A stretch of DNA of 64,000 bases from Bacteroidetes bacterium 43-93 (lineage in GTDB: Bacteria; Bacteroidota; Bacteroidia; Chitinophagales; Chitinophagaceae). Where the stretch lies: positions 1 to 64,000 of the forward strand of contig MKUO01000011.1 in assembly GCA_001897855.1 (NCBI GenBank). Reading direction: 5' to 3'. This document shows positions 8,811-18,442 of the stretch, one piece after another (position 1 is the stretch's first letter; each line of letters opens with the position of its first letter). The notes beneath the pieces were generated by a model. The model was given only the letters and a program-made list of their open reading frames with translations, was not told the origin of the DNA and did not search any database. Position numbers and translations under genes: made by a program.

Positions 8811-11800
8811 TTAATTTTTATATATTAACACTTTAAGAACTGATTCATTTACCTCAATTTCAGTACCATCTGATATTGCAGGCACAATCTCTAACCTATC
8901 TGCCAAAATTTCCGTGCAAATATAATCCCTAAAATTTAATATGGCAGATTTTAATGGTTCGTGCTCTTCTATATTAACATTGATACGGTCTGTAAGTTCC
9001 AGTCCCGTTTCTTTACGTATTTTTTGAATACGATTCACCAGCTCACGTGCATTACCCTCATCCTGCAATTCGGGTGTCACGGTGATATCCAGAGCAACAG
9101 TTAAGTTACCTTTATTGGCTACTGACCAACCCGGTATATCTTCTGCTATGATCTCTACATCGTCCGTCCCTATGGTTACCTGCTCCCCATCTATGGTTAG
9201 CTGATAAGCTTTTTGTTTTTCCAGCTCTGCTATCTGGTGCTGGTCCATTTGGTTGATAGCAGCAGCCACAGCCTTCATCTTAGCACCCATACGGGCACCA
9301 AGCGACTTGAAGTTTGCCTTTATCTTCTTCTTTATAAATCCTTCTGTTTCAGTTAGATATTCAATTGACTTTACATTTACCTCACCTTTCACCAATTCTT
9401 CGATCAATTGCACCTGTCCTTTCATGTGCGCATCTAATACAGGTATCAATACCTTTTGCAACGGCTGGCGAACTTTGATATTCACCTTCTTACGCAGCGA
9501 CAATACCAGCGATGATATATCCTGTGCCAGTTGCATACGCTCTTCCAGCTCTGTATCTATAATGCTCTCATCCACATCAGGGAAGTCTGCCAGGTGTACT
9601 GACTGCGCTTCCAGGCGATGGGTAACTCCATTAAGATTGGTATATAACCAGTCTGCAAAGAATGGCGCTATCGGGGCCATCATGATAGAAAGTGTTTCCA
9701 AACATTCATATAACGTTTGATAAGCACATATCTTATCATGTTCATACTCTCCCTTCCAGAAACGGCGACGGCACAGGCGAACGTACCAGTTACTCAAGTG
9801 CTCATCGAGGAATGTTTCCATAACCCGGCCTGCCTGTGTAGGTTCGTAATCGTCCATATAACCTTCCACTTCCTTTGCGAGGCTTTCCAGCGACGACAAT
9901 ATCCAGCGGTCTATTTCCGGACGCTGATCGTGTGGTATATATTTCTCTTTAAACGTAAAACCATCGACGTTAGCATATAAAGCGAAGAACTGGTAGGTAT
10001 TGTACAATGTACCGAAATACTTCCGCTGAACCTCTCTAATTCCTTCTAAATCAAAACGTAAGCTATCCCACGGACTTGCATTGGTAATGAGATACCAACG
10101 GGTAGCATCTGCACTATATTGCTCTATGGTATCGAATGGATTGATGGTATTGCCGAGGCGTTTACTCATCTTATTGCCATTCTTATCCAGCACCAGGCCG
10201 TTGCTCACTACTGTCTTATAAGCCACGCTGTCAAACAGCATTACCCCCAGGGCATGGAGGGTATAGAACCATCCGCGTGTCTGATCCACACCCTCTGCAA
10301 TGAAATCTGCCGGGAAGTTGTGATGCAGGGTCTTATCTGCATGGTTCTCAAATGGATAATGCAATTGCGCATAAGGCATTGCTCCACTATCAAACCATAC
10401 ATCTATCAGGTCCGGTTCGCGGGTCATAGCCTTGCCGCTATCACTTACCAGCACTATCTGGTCTACATAAGGTTTATGCAGATCAGCAGCTAATGCTTCA
10501 GCATCCTGATTGATATTCAATAACTTATTAGCCCTACTTATCTCATCCTTCAATTCTTCTACACTACCTATTACACGTATTTCACTACCATCGTCAGTAG
10601 CCCACACAGGTAGTGGAGTACCCCAATAGCGACTGCGGCTCAGGTTCCAGTCTACCATGTTTTCCAGCCACTTACCAAACCTTCCTTCACCGGTAGTTTT
10701 AGGTTTCCAGTTGATGGTCTTGTTTAGTTCTATCATCCTGTCCTTAACGGCAGTAGTCTTGATGAACCATGCATCAAGTGGATAATAGATCACCGGCTTG
10801 TCGGTACGCCAGCAGTGTGGGTAGGTATGTTCATATTTTTCAACCTTAAAGGCTTTACCGTTTTTCTTTAATATATCAACGGCTATGATCACATCCGTAT
10901 CCTGCCAGTCAGGATTGTCTTTATAATTTTTTACATATCTGCCACTCAACTCGCCCATGTAGTCGGTAAACTTACCTTCCTTATCTACCATGGTGAGGAT
11001 GCCTATATTATTCTTTTTACCTACACGATAGTCGTCTGCACCAAAGGCAGGGGCTGTGTGTACAATACCGGTACCATCTTCCGTTGTAACGAAATCGCCT
11101 GTTATTACCCTCCACGGATCGCCGCCTGCTATCTCCGCTGTATTACCCTCGTAAGGCAGCAATTGCTCGTAACGGCAACCTTCTATATCTTTTCCTTTAA
11201 ACTCTTTAATGATCTTCCAGGGTATCAGTTTGGTTTCTGCATTATATCCTGCAAAGTCGCCATTCTCCCCTTCCTGCTTAAAGTATTTATGTAGCAATGC
11301 CTTTGCAAGTACCACATTTACAGGCTGATGTGTGTATTGGTTGTATGTGCTAACTAATACATAGTCTATATTGGCACCAACTGTAAGTCCGCAGTTGCTT
11401 GGCAGCGTCCACGGTGTAGTAGTCCATGCCAGGAAGTGTACCGGTGCGCCGTTCGTTGCTTCGAACAGGAACTCAGATTCCTTATTGCGGATAGCATGGA
11501 ACATAGCCACTATTGTAGTGTCCTTTACATCCTTATAAGTACCGGGCATGTTCAGTTCGGCATTACTCAGGCCAGTACCTGCTGCCGGGCTGTATGGTTG
11601 TATGCTGACACTTTTATATAAGTATCCCTTTTCATGCAATTGCTTCAGCGCCCACCAGAGTGTTTCTATATACTTGTTATCGAAGGTGATGTACGGGTCG
11701 TTCATATCTACCCAATACCCCATCTTCTCGGTAATATCCTCCCACTCCTTCTTATAACGCATTACCGCTTCGCGGCATTTCTTATTATAATCTTCTACAG

Positions 11801-12152
11801 ATATTTTTTTACCGATATCTTCCTTAGTGATGCCCAGTTCCTTTTCCACACCCAGCTCTACCGGCAGGCCATGGGTATCCCAGCCCGCCTTACGGCGCAC
11901 CTGATAGCCCTGCATGGTCTTATAACGACAGATCAGGTCTTTGAGCGTACGGGAAATAACGTGGTGAATACCGGGCATACCGTTGGCACTTGGCGGCCCT
12001 TCATAAAAAACGAAGGGGTTGGATGCGTTACGGCTTTCTACACTTTTCTTAAATATATCATTAGCCTTCCAGCGTTGCAGTACTTCCTGCTCTATGGATG
12101 GCATGTTTAAACCTTTATATTCTATATACTTATCGCTCATCTTTGGTCTCAA
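8811..12152 (-). CDS. ileS: Isoleucyl-tRNA synthetase
   Basis: 1113 aa; class I signatures near GPPSANGMPGIHHV (HIGH-like) and KMSKRLGN (KMSKS). Confidence 0.97.
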   Translation of the reverse strand: MRPKMSDKYIEYKGLNMPSIEQEVLQRWKANDIFKKSVESRNASNPFVFYEGPPSANGMPGIHHVISRTLKDLICRYKTMQGYQVRRKAGWDTHGLPVELGVEKELGITKEDIGKKISVEDYNKKCREAVMRYKKEWEDITEKMGYWVDMNDPYITFDNKYIETLWWALKQLHEKGYLYKSVSIQPYSPAAGTGLSNAELNMPGTYKDVKDTTIVAMFHAIRNKESEFLFEATNGAPVHFLAWTTTPWTLPSNCGLTVGANIDYVLVSTYNQYTHQPVNVVLAKALLHKYFKQEGENGDFAGYNAETKLIPWKIIKEFKGKDIEGCRYEQLLPYEGNTAEIAGGDPWRVITGDFVTTEDGTGIVHTAPAFGADDYRVGKKNNIGILTMVDKEGKFTDYMGELSGRYVKNYKDNPDWQDTDVIIAVDILKKNGKAFKVEKYEHTYPHCWRTDKPVIYYPLDAWFIKTTAVKDRMIELNKTINWKPKTTGEGRFGKWLENMVDWNLSRSRYWGTPLPVWATDDGSEIRVIGSVEELKDEISRANKLLNINQDAEALAADLHKPYVDQIVLVSDSGKAMTREPDLIDVWFDSGAMPYAQLHYPFENHADKTLHHNFPADFIAEGVDQTRGWFYTLHALGVMLFDSVAYKTVVSNGLVLDKNGNKMSKRLGNTINPFDTIEQYSADATRWYLITNASPWDSLRFDLEGIREVQRKYFGTLYNTYQFFALYANVDGFTFKEKYIPHDQRPEIDRWILSSLESLAKEVEGYMDDYEPTQAGRVMETFLDEHLSNWYVRLCRRRFWKGEYEHDKICAYQTLYECLETLSIMMAPIAPFFADWLYTNLNGVTHRLEAQSVHLADFPDVDESIIDTELEERMQLAQDISSLVLSLRKKVNIKVRQPLQKVLIPVLDAHMKGQVQLIEELVKGEVNVKSIEYLTETEGFIKKKIKANFKSLGARMGAKMKAVAAAINQMDQHQIAELEKQKAYQLTIDGEQVTIGTDDVEIIAEDIPGWSVANKGNLTVALDITVTPELQDEGNARELVNRIQKIRKETGLELTDRINVNIEEHEPLKSAILNFRDYICTEILADRLEIVPAISDGTEIEVNESVLKVLIYKN

Positions 12153-12307
12153 AAACGCCCGGGTATAACATTCAGGATAGGAACACTACACCTTAAGCTA
12201 CTGAAAAATCAGGCGCGAAGTTAGGGAGAATTTTTGTGATTTGATAGTTATAAAGGGGGATTTATATATGTTACCGGAGCAGCTTTTACATTACCTTTAA
12301 GATTAAG

Positions 12308-12484
12308 ATGAAAAGGCTTTTCTACCTCGTTGTATCTATTGCCATCACCCTGGTGCTCATGGCCACATTTTTAAAGCCCTGGAAACGGCAGCTTACCACC
12401 GCAGCCATTATATTATTACTTATAAGCATGGGTATGTATTTTATATACCTGCTGCGGAACGGCAAACGTATTGATCGCAGTTAA
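12308..12484 (+). CDS. Small membrane protein (58 aa), unknown function
   Basis: My translation: MKRLFYLVVSIAITLVLMATFLKPWKRQLTTAAIILLLISMGMYFIYLLRNGKRIDRS; two TM segments; below the ORF-track cutoff. Confidence 0.5.
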   Translation: MKRLFYLVVSIAITLVLMATFLKPWKRQLTTAAIILLLISMGMYFIYLLRNGKRIDRS

Positions 12485-12490
12485 GGAAGT

Positions 12491-12772
12491 GTTCAATAGT
12501 GTTCAACTGTTCAACATGTTCAACCAATTGAACATTTGAACACTGTGTTTACTCTGTTCACGGTGTTCACGATGTTCATCTTGTTTACGGTGTGAACATG
12601 AACAGAACTGTTCCGGGGTGTTCCAGTGTTCCAGGTGTTCCATGGTTGGAACGGTGGAACGGTTGGAACACTTTCCAGACTTTTCATCTTTCCAGGCTGG
12701 AAAATTGGAAAATGGATATTCTGTTTCACGTGTTTCATCTGTTTCATTAGTTTCGGGGTGAAACAGAGAAAC
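12491..12772. repeat. Array A: five consecutive blocks of ~9-bp-periodic hexamers, each followed by its reverse complement (order GTTCAA, GTTCAC/GTTTAC, GTTCCA, TTTCCA, GTTTCA)
   Basis: e.g. GTTTAC/GTTCAC/GTTCAC/GTTCAT/GTTTAC starting at 12547,12556,12565,12574,12583 then GTGAAC, ATGAAC; GTTTC(A) at 12723,12732,12741,12750 then GAAAC-type at 12759,12768. Confidence 0.9.
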
Positions 12773-12862
12773 AAGATGGTCTCACAAAACATGTAAACCT
12801 ATTCTTCCAATCATTTCACAACTTTCTTTCGGGTTCAAGTTCTGAAGTGTTAGCTTAGAGCA

Positions 12863-13603
12863 ATGTCCTACCGATCCAAACACATGCAAACTGGTTCTGT
12901 TTCTGTAAAGGATGCAATCAATGAAGGTCTTAAATCAGCTAAAAGACCCTTATATAGCATACCTATCCTACCTACGATCGTGTGTATTGTACTAATATAC
13001 TATACACACTCATTTGTATACTTATTACTTATTCCATTTAGCATAACATTATCTGTTTTCTATTCAAAAAAGGCTACCAACAAATGGAGGCTCTGGGCAT
13101 ACAGATATGTCAACGATATTCACCAATTGCAACGCTCAGCGGAATATGCAGGTTTACTACCTTATCAATCTTACAATAAACCAAACGCTTTGGCCACACA
13201 TACTGAAAAAGAAGAACTGAAGGAGTTACAGAAAAGATTTGAGGAGGCTGAAGGTTTCATTGATGATAAAACCATCCCGTCAGAAACAGTAATCACTCCA
13301 GGAGCTGATTTTACTAAGCAATTCCCAAAGGTTACATTGACCCAATCCGGAATTTTGCTTTATCCCGGCAAGCTGATACCATGGGATCATGTATATAACG
13401 AACGCATACCTTCTATAACCTATTTATACGCCTCAGCACGTACTGGTGGCTATAATAATTCTTCCTCTGAGCGGGTATTCAGATTCAATACAGATGACAA
13501 TTATTATGAATTTCAATTAGGGAGTCTTACTACTACGGTATGGATGCTTGATTTACTACTATATACTTACAGAGGGCGTTTCACAACCAAACAGTCTATG
13601 TAA
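12863..13603 (+). CDS. Membrane protein of unknown function
   Basis: 246-aa ORF with two TM helices near residues 35-70. Confidence 0.6.
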   Translation: MSYRSKHMQTGSVSVKDAINEGLKSAKRPLYSIPILPTIVCIVLIYYTHSFVYLLLIPFSITLSVFYSKKATNKWRLWAYRYVNDIHQLQRSAEYAGLLPYQSYNKPNALATHTEKEELKELQKRFEEAEGFIDDKTIPSETVITPGADFTKQFPKVTLTQSGILLYPGKLIPWDHVYNERIPSITYLYASARTGGYNNSSSERVFRFNTDDNYYEFQLGSLTTTVWMLDLLLYTYRGRFTTKQSM

Positions 13604-13833
13604 TTTTCCATTTTCCATTTTCCAGGCTGGAAAACGTGGAAAATCCTGTTTCATCTGTTTCACCATGAAACCATGAAACAGATGAAACCTGTGAAACACT
13701 ACTTTTAATATGTTCTGTTCACGTGTTCACTCTGTAAACACCATGAACATCGTGAACAAAGTGAACAGGGTAAACAACAGTGTTCAACTGTTCAATCGGT
13801 GGAACATATTGAACACTTGAACACCATTGAACA
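13604..13833. repeat. Array B: periodic inverted-repeat blocks (order TTTCCA, GTTTCA, GTTCAC, GTTCAA)
   Basis: TTTCCA at 13605,13612,13619 then TGGAAA at 13628,13637; GTTTCA at 13648,13657 then TGAAAC at 13666,13674,13683,13692; begins right after the stop codon of the upstream CDS. Confidence 0.9.
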
Positions 13834-13881
13834 CTTCCCTTTCTTTCTACGATATAAATATATTATCTTGATACATCTATC

Positions 13882-15168
13882 ATGATTAAAAAGCTGGCAT
13901 TACCATTATTACTTTGTTTCCAATTTGGAGTAGCTTACTCACAGTCGGCACATAATTCTGTATCAGATTATGATTATTACACTTTTGCTGACAGGGAACC
14001 AATTTACAGGGATGAGTTTAACGACACCAGCAAGAATAATAAAGAGTGGCTAAATACCAACGATACCTATTTCCTAATTAATATCTCGAATGGCTGTCTT
14101 GTTATCACAAATAACGGAACGGATTACACAGCATCAGACTATACACTTAAGTTTGAATATCTGAGAGATTTTGAACTGGAGATATCGGCTAAGGTAGAAA
14201 GTCCTAAACGCAGAGACAGGAGTGGCATCCTGTTTTGGGGTCGAGACTCAAGCATATCTAAATATAATGGGCAATTTTTATATTTCAGTCATGGGAAACA
14301 TATCCTATTCAACCAAACCGGAGCAGAAACAGAAAACTATAGATTACCCCTACCCGACTTTACATTCAATGACAAAAAAGACTTTAATATTTATACTATA
14401 AGAAAGGTGGATAATGACTATTATCTATTTATCAATCATATATTATATAAAAAATACCCTTACTTCCCGTTAAACGGACAGCTAATAGGACTGGGAGCAT
14501 CTTCTAACGGTTCAACAGCATATTACGACTATATACATATTGATTATCTCAACAGGCATGAACTGAATAATCCTACAGCAGAATTTAAAGCTGGCACCAT
14601 AGGTTTGAAAACTTTTTTAAATGACCGTTTAAGCTTTACACTTGGCGCAGCATATGAATGTATGAGAGGCAGATTCCTGGTGCGGTATCGTGTAGATATT
14701 ACCGGCAAAGTTGATAGCATTATATCGTTGAGTGCATATGATATACTGAACCAGCAAACAGTAAAAGCATTGAATGAAACCGGTAATGGCTGGATACCCG
14801 CACACCACAAAGGCACACCTATGGCCTCGTGGAATAAGATGATAGTTGAATTCAGGCTCAATAGTAAAGGCAATTGTCCCCAACCGGTTTATTATTATGA
14901 CTTGGCAATGAAGTATTACAAAGAAGATAATATACCAATGTCAATTGAGAACTTCAAAACGTCTATAGGCGAAGATTTTGCAGATATCAAATCACTATAC
15001 AACCTATCTATGATATACATCAATCAGCAGCAATATGACAGTGCAGCCATCTACCTGAACAGAATAAACGAATTGAGGTCGATACCGGAATTGGATATCA
15101 AACAGGTAAATGAACAAATTGCCAAGACAGATGCAGATATGTATATTAAACAGTATTGCAAGCAGTAA
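13882..15168 (+). CDS. Exported protein with concanavalin/LamG-like domain and C-terminal TPR-like region
   Basis: Signal peptide; YRDEFNDTSKNNKEW...FELEISAKVESPKRRDRSGILFWG; C-terminal YDLAMKYYKEDNIPMSIENFKTSI...LYNLSMIYINQQQYDSAAIYLNRI. Confidence 0.6.
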   Translation: MIKKLALPLLLCFQFGVAYSQSAHNSVSDYDYYTFADREPIYRDEFNDTSKNNKEWLNTNDTYFLINISNGCLVITNNGTDYTASDYTLKFEYLRDFELEISAKVESPKRRDRSGILFWGRDSSISKYNGQFLYFSHGKHILFNQTGAETENYRLPLPDFTFNDKKDFNIYTIRKVDNDYYLFINHILYKKYPYFPLNGQLIGLGASSNGSTAYYDYIHIDYLNRHELNNPTAEFKAGTIGLKTFLNDRLSFTLGAAYECMRGRFLVRYRVDITGKVDSIISLSAYDILNQQTVKALNETGNGWIPAHHKGTPMASWNKMIVEFRLNSKGNCPQPVYYYDLAMKYYKEDNIPMSIENFKTSIGEDFADIKSLYNLSMIYINQQQYDSAAIYLNRINELRSIPELDIKQVNEQIAKTDADMYIKQYCKQ

Positions 15169-15457
15169 TTTCCAATTTTCCATTTTTCCATTTTCCAGGC
15201 TGGAAACGTGGAAAATCCTGTTTCATCTGTTTCACCATGAAACAATGAAACACGTGAAACACTACTTCTGATATGTTCTGTTCACGTTCACACTATGAAC
15301 ATCGTGAACAAGATGAACAGGGTAAACAAGAGTGTTCAACTGTTCAATTTGTTGAACACCTTGAACACTTGAACACCATTGAACACCTCTACTGTTCCAA
15401 CCGTTCCACCGTTCCAACCATGGAACACATGGAACACATGGAACACTTTGGAACACC
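15169..15457. repeat. Array C: periodic inverted-repeat blocks (order TTTCCA, GTTTCA, GTTCAC, GTTCAA, GTTCCA)
   Basis: First ~200 bp near-identical to array B; final block GTTCCA at 15394,15403,15411 then TGGAAC at 15421,15430,15439,15449. Confidence 0.9.
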
Positions 15458-15548
15458 CTGCTTTTTGGTATATATTTTGTTGTAACCTCACAAAACCCGC
15501 CTACCCTGTTTATCATGACATAATATTTCAATACTTTCACAGCACTCT

Positions 15549-16307
15549 ATGAAGCACTTACTACCTATATTGATATTGTTGCTCTCCTATTCGTCTTATG
15601 GTGCGGGCGATACCGTACATTATAGGTACAAGCACCCCAACCAGGCTTCCATCATACCCTTTATCAGCTACTGCCCCGGCGGGCCCGATATGCTGCCTGC
15701 AAAACATGGACTGGACGGTAGTTTTATTAACTATGCCGGACTTGGACTGCGCGGACAATCATCGCACAAATACTGGCAGGCGGGACTTGCGCTGGAAGTT
15801 GGCGGCACACAAGTAAAGGCTACTGTGAATAAGGGCTACCAGGATCCTGCAAGACATGCCTTCAGCACTCAACTGATGAATGATAATGTGTATTGCCGGG
15901 AACGTTATATCAGCTCTTACGTGTACCTGCATGGCAAGATCGGTTTCTTCCGTCAGCATGTGCAACTGTTCGCGGGTATCATGGGCAGCCTTTCTGTAAA
16001 TGGTGCTGCCAGCAATTACAGCTATTTTGAATATAACAGTCCTTCGGGCAAACTCTTATTAATGAGTGCCCCATCAAATGGCTTGCTACCGGGCTATGGC
16101 GGACAGGCGGGCATCGCCGTAAAACTTGCCAAAAAACTATATCTCGTTGCACAGGCGGAAGCTAGAAAAACCAGGGCCTATGCTTATGTACTCGATCCCC
16201 AAAGGGCTGATGATAGGTTTGATAACAACACCACCCTTCAATACGCACATTTTTATTATCACTATTGGTATTACCCGGTATCTATCGGTGTGAGGTTTTC
16301 GAGGTAG
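15549..16307 (+). CDS. Exported/outer-membrane-like protein of unknown function
   Basis: 252 aa; signal peptide; Gly/aromatic-rich beta-strand-like C-terminus ending YPVSIGVRFSR. Confidence 0.55.
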   Translation: MKHLLPILILLLSYSSYGAGDTVHYRYKHPNQASIIPFISYCPGGPDMLPAKHGLDGSFINYAGLGLRGQSSHKYWQAGLALEVGGTQVKATVNKGYQDPARHAFSTQLMNDNVYCRERYISSYVYLHGKIGFFRQHVQLFAGIMGSLSVNGAASNYSYFEYNSPSGKLLLMSAPSNGLLPGYGGQAGIAVKLAKKLYLVAQAEARKTRAYAYVLDPQRADDRFDNNTTLQYAHFYYHYWYYPVSIGVRFSR

Positions 16308-16324
16308 TGGCCTATATAACTAAA

Positions 16325-16990
16325 ATGAACAGACTACTATTAACAATTACTCTGCTGCTAACCTTAGCTATAACAGCACATGCCCAGTCAGATGCACTTA
16401 TTTACAGGTCTGTCCGGGATTTTTATAACAATAAGTATATGACTGCCAGCGTGTACCTCATCCAACACGATAACGGGGATGATGAGTGGATAGGCGCAAA
16501 TATCTATAAATTCAAAGCTGTTAAGAACAGGCACCTGACGATGGGCATCAAGGAAAGTTGTTTTGCTTTACAGTACCACGATTCTTTGTTTCTTAACTGT
16601 ATAGACCTGCTGCATGTAAACGGCTATGCCAATGTATTGATGCGTGCAGGGCCATACTTATTTTTTAATACTATAGCATCTAATGTGCGCGAACATAGGA
16701 AGTATATCCCTAAAGGGCCAAACAATAATGCTGCAGGAGCAATGATAGCAGGCGGACTGATCGGCGGAGCTGTTGTAGGTGCATTGTCCTCACCTGTTGC
16801 CGATCATGTAAGGGTAAACTACCTATATAATATGGATACCGGCGAAACAGATGTGATGACACCTGAATTGCTGGCAAGCATGTTATCTAAACGTACCGAT
16901 CTGCTGCAACTGTATCGAAACAGCGGTATGCCCGATGATGATGGTACTTATTATTGGTATTTATCAAGATTGTTTGGGATAGAAAAGTGA
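16325..16990 (+). CDS. Exported protein of unknown function
   Basis: Start placed at MNRLLLTITLLLTLAITAHAQ (signal peptide) rather than the ORF-track start 16265, which overlaps the upstream CDS. Confidence 0.6.
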   Translation: MNRLLLTITLLLTLAITAHAQSDALIYRSVRDFYNNKYMTASVYLIQHDNGDDEWIGANIYKFKAVKNRHLTMGIKESCFALQYHDSLFLNCIDLLHVNGYANVLMRAGPYLFFNTIASNVREHRKYIPKGPNNNAAGAMIAGGLIGGAVVGALSSPVADHVRVNYLYNMDTGETDVMTPELLASMLSKRTDLLQLYRNSGMPDDDGTYYWYLSRLFGIEK

Positions 16991-17100
16991 GTTGATAACC
17001 CTGTACCAAATAATAACTCCCGAATAATAATAAATTTACTATGCAATACCCAAGCTATTAGCTGTTTTTACCGTCTAATAATGTGTAATAACTGCATATC

Positions 17101-18381
17101 ATGAAAAAGCACCACTATCTGTTATTAATTTGTTCCATAATATTTTCCACTGCCTCCGCCTCAGGCAAAAAATTAAAAGTATTATTCCTTGGTAATAGCT
17201 ATACCTATGTAAATAACCTGCCGCAAATGACAGCCAATATTGCTGCATCAATGGGAGATACACTGGTATGGGATATAAATGCACCGGGCGGACAACAGAT
17301 CAGCGGACATTTTTCTGACCGGGTAAGTATAGGCAAAATAAAACAGGGAGGCTGGGATAATGTAGTGCTACAGTGTCAAAGCCAGGAAACTGCTCTGCCA
17401 GACAATTCAGTACAAACAGATGTATATCCCTATATCACTTTACTGGATAGTGTTATTAAACGTCATAATCCCTGCGCAGAAACCATATTATATATGACAT
17501 GGGGACGGAAAAATGGCGATGCCGATATGTGCGCAGCATATACACCTCAATGGCCCTACTTTTGCAGCTATCAGCAAATGGATAGCATCATAAGAGTACG
17601 CTATACCAAAATGGCTAACGATAATAAAAGTGTTGTTTCCCCGGTGGGCGCAGTAAAGCATTATGTACGGCTCAATTATCCATCTATAGAGTTGTACCAG
17701 TCTGATGAAAGCCACCCGAGCGTTGAGGGAACATACGCTGCGGCATGCGCATTCTACACTACTTTATTTGGTAAAGACGCCTCAGCAGCAAAATATGATG
17801 GTGGCTTAAGTGCATCTGTAGCCGCCAATATACGCACCGCAGCAAAGAAAGTAGCATATGATAGCCTTAGCTACTGGAACATTGGCAAGTATAAACTCAG
17901 AGCAGACTTTAGTTATACAGCAATAGGACAGCAAGTCAGTTTTAAGAACAATTCTGCCAATGCCATCTCCTATAACTGGGACCTGGGCGATGGACAAACT
18001 TCCACCTTATCAGCCCCATCACACACGTATGCTAATCCCGGTACATATATCGTACGTATGATAGCTACCAACACAACGTGTGCCGATACTACTTATACAA
18101 CCCTGCAGCTAAACCCTACAGAAATAAAGGGCCCCTCCTCTATCGACGACCTGGTATTCCCCAATCCGGCGCATGACGAATTGAATATTGCCAACATGAT
18201 GTTTGTGAATGGCGACTGTACGATTACTATTTTAGATAATATTGGCAAACTCGTGTACAGGCAACCGGGCAAGCCACAGCTAATACAAAAAATAAATATC
18301 GCACATCTTTCAGCCGGTATTTATTACCTGCAGGTATCCAACACTAATACCCGGAAGACATTTACATTCATAAAAGAGTAA
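17101..18381 (+). CDS. SGNH-hydrolase-like protein with PKD domain and T9SS C-terminal sorting domain
   Basis: LKVLFLGNSYTYVNNLPQM...SDESHPSVEGTYAAA; PKD YNWDLGDGQTSTLSAPSHTYANPGTY; C-terminal VFPNPAHDELNI...LSAGIYYLQVSNTNTRKTFTFIKE. Confidence 0.85.
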   Translation: MKKHHYLLLICSIIFSTASASGKKLKVLFLGNSYTYVNNLPQMTANIAASMGDTLVWDINAPGGQQISGHFSDRVSIGKIKQGGWDNVVLQCQSQETALPDNSVQTDVYPYITLLDSVIKRHNPCAETILYMTWGRKNGDADMCAAYTPQWPYFCSYQQMDSIIRVRYTKMANDNKSVVSPVGAVKHYVRLNYPSIELYQSDESHPSVEGTYAAACAFYTTLFGKDASAAKYDGGLSASVAANIRTAAKKVAYDSLSYWNIGKYKLRADFSYTAIGQQVSFKNNSANAISYNWDLGDGQTSTLSAPSHTYANPGTYIVRMIATNTTCADTTYTTLQLNPTEIKGPSSIDDLVFPNPAHDELNIANMMFVNGDCTITILDNIGKLVYRQPGKPQLIQKINIAHLSAGIYYLQVSNTNTRKTFTFIKE

Positions 18382-18442
18382 CAGCCACGCCGTCAGTAAT
18401 ACAAGATGCTATAACCGGGATAGCTATTATATTTGTCCCCTG

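Noticed and set aside
12520-12792. Minus-strand ORF (90 aa) with VPTVPPFQPWNTWNTG... repeats, and similar ORFs at 15262-15540 (-) and 15273-15485 (+)
   Set aside because: They lie inside the 9-bp-periodic arrays; 9 is a multiple of 3, so repeats stay in frame and create artificial repetitive ORFs on both strands. No independent coding evidence.
12491-15457. CRISPR arrays
   Set aside because: Repeat units are only ~6 bp at ~9-bp spacing with inverted partners; no 24-48 bp repeats, no spacers of CRISPR length, no cas genes.
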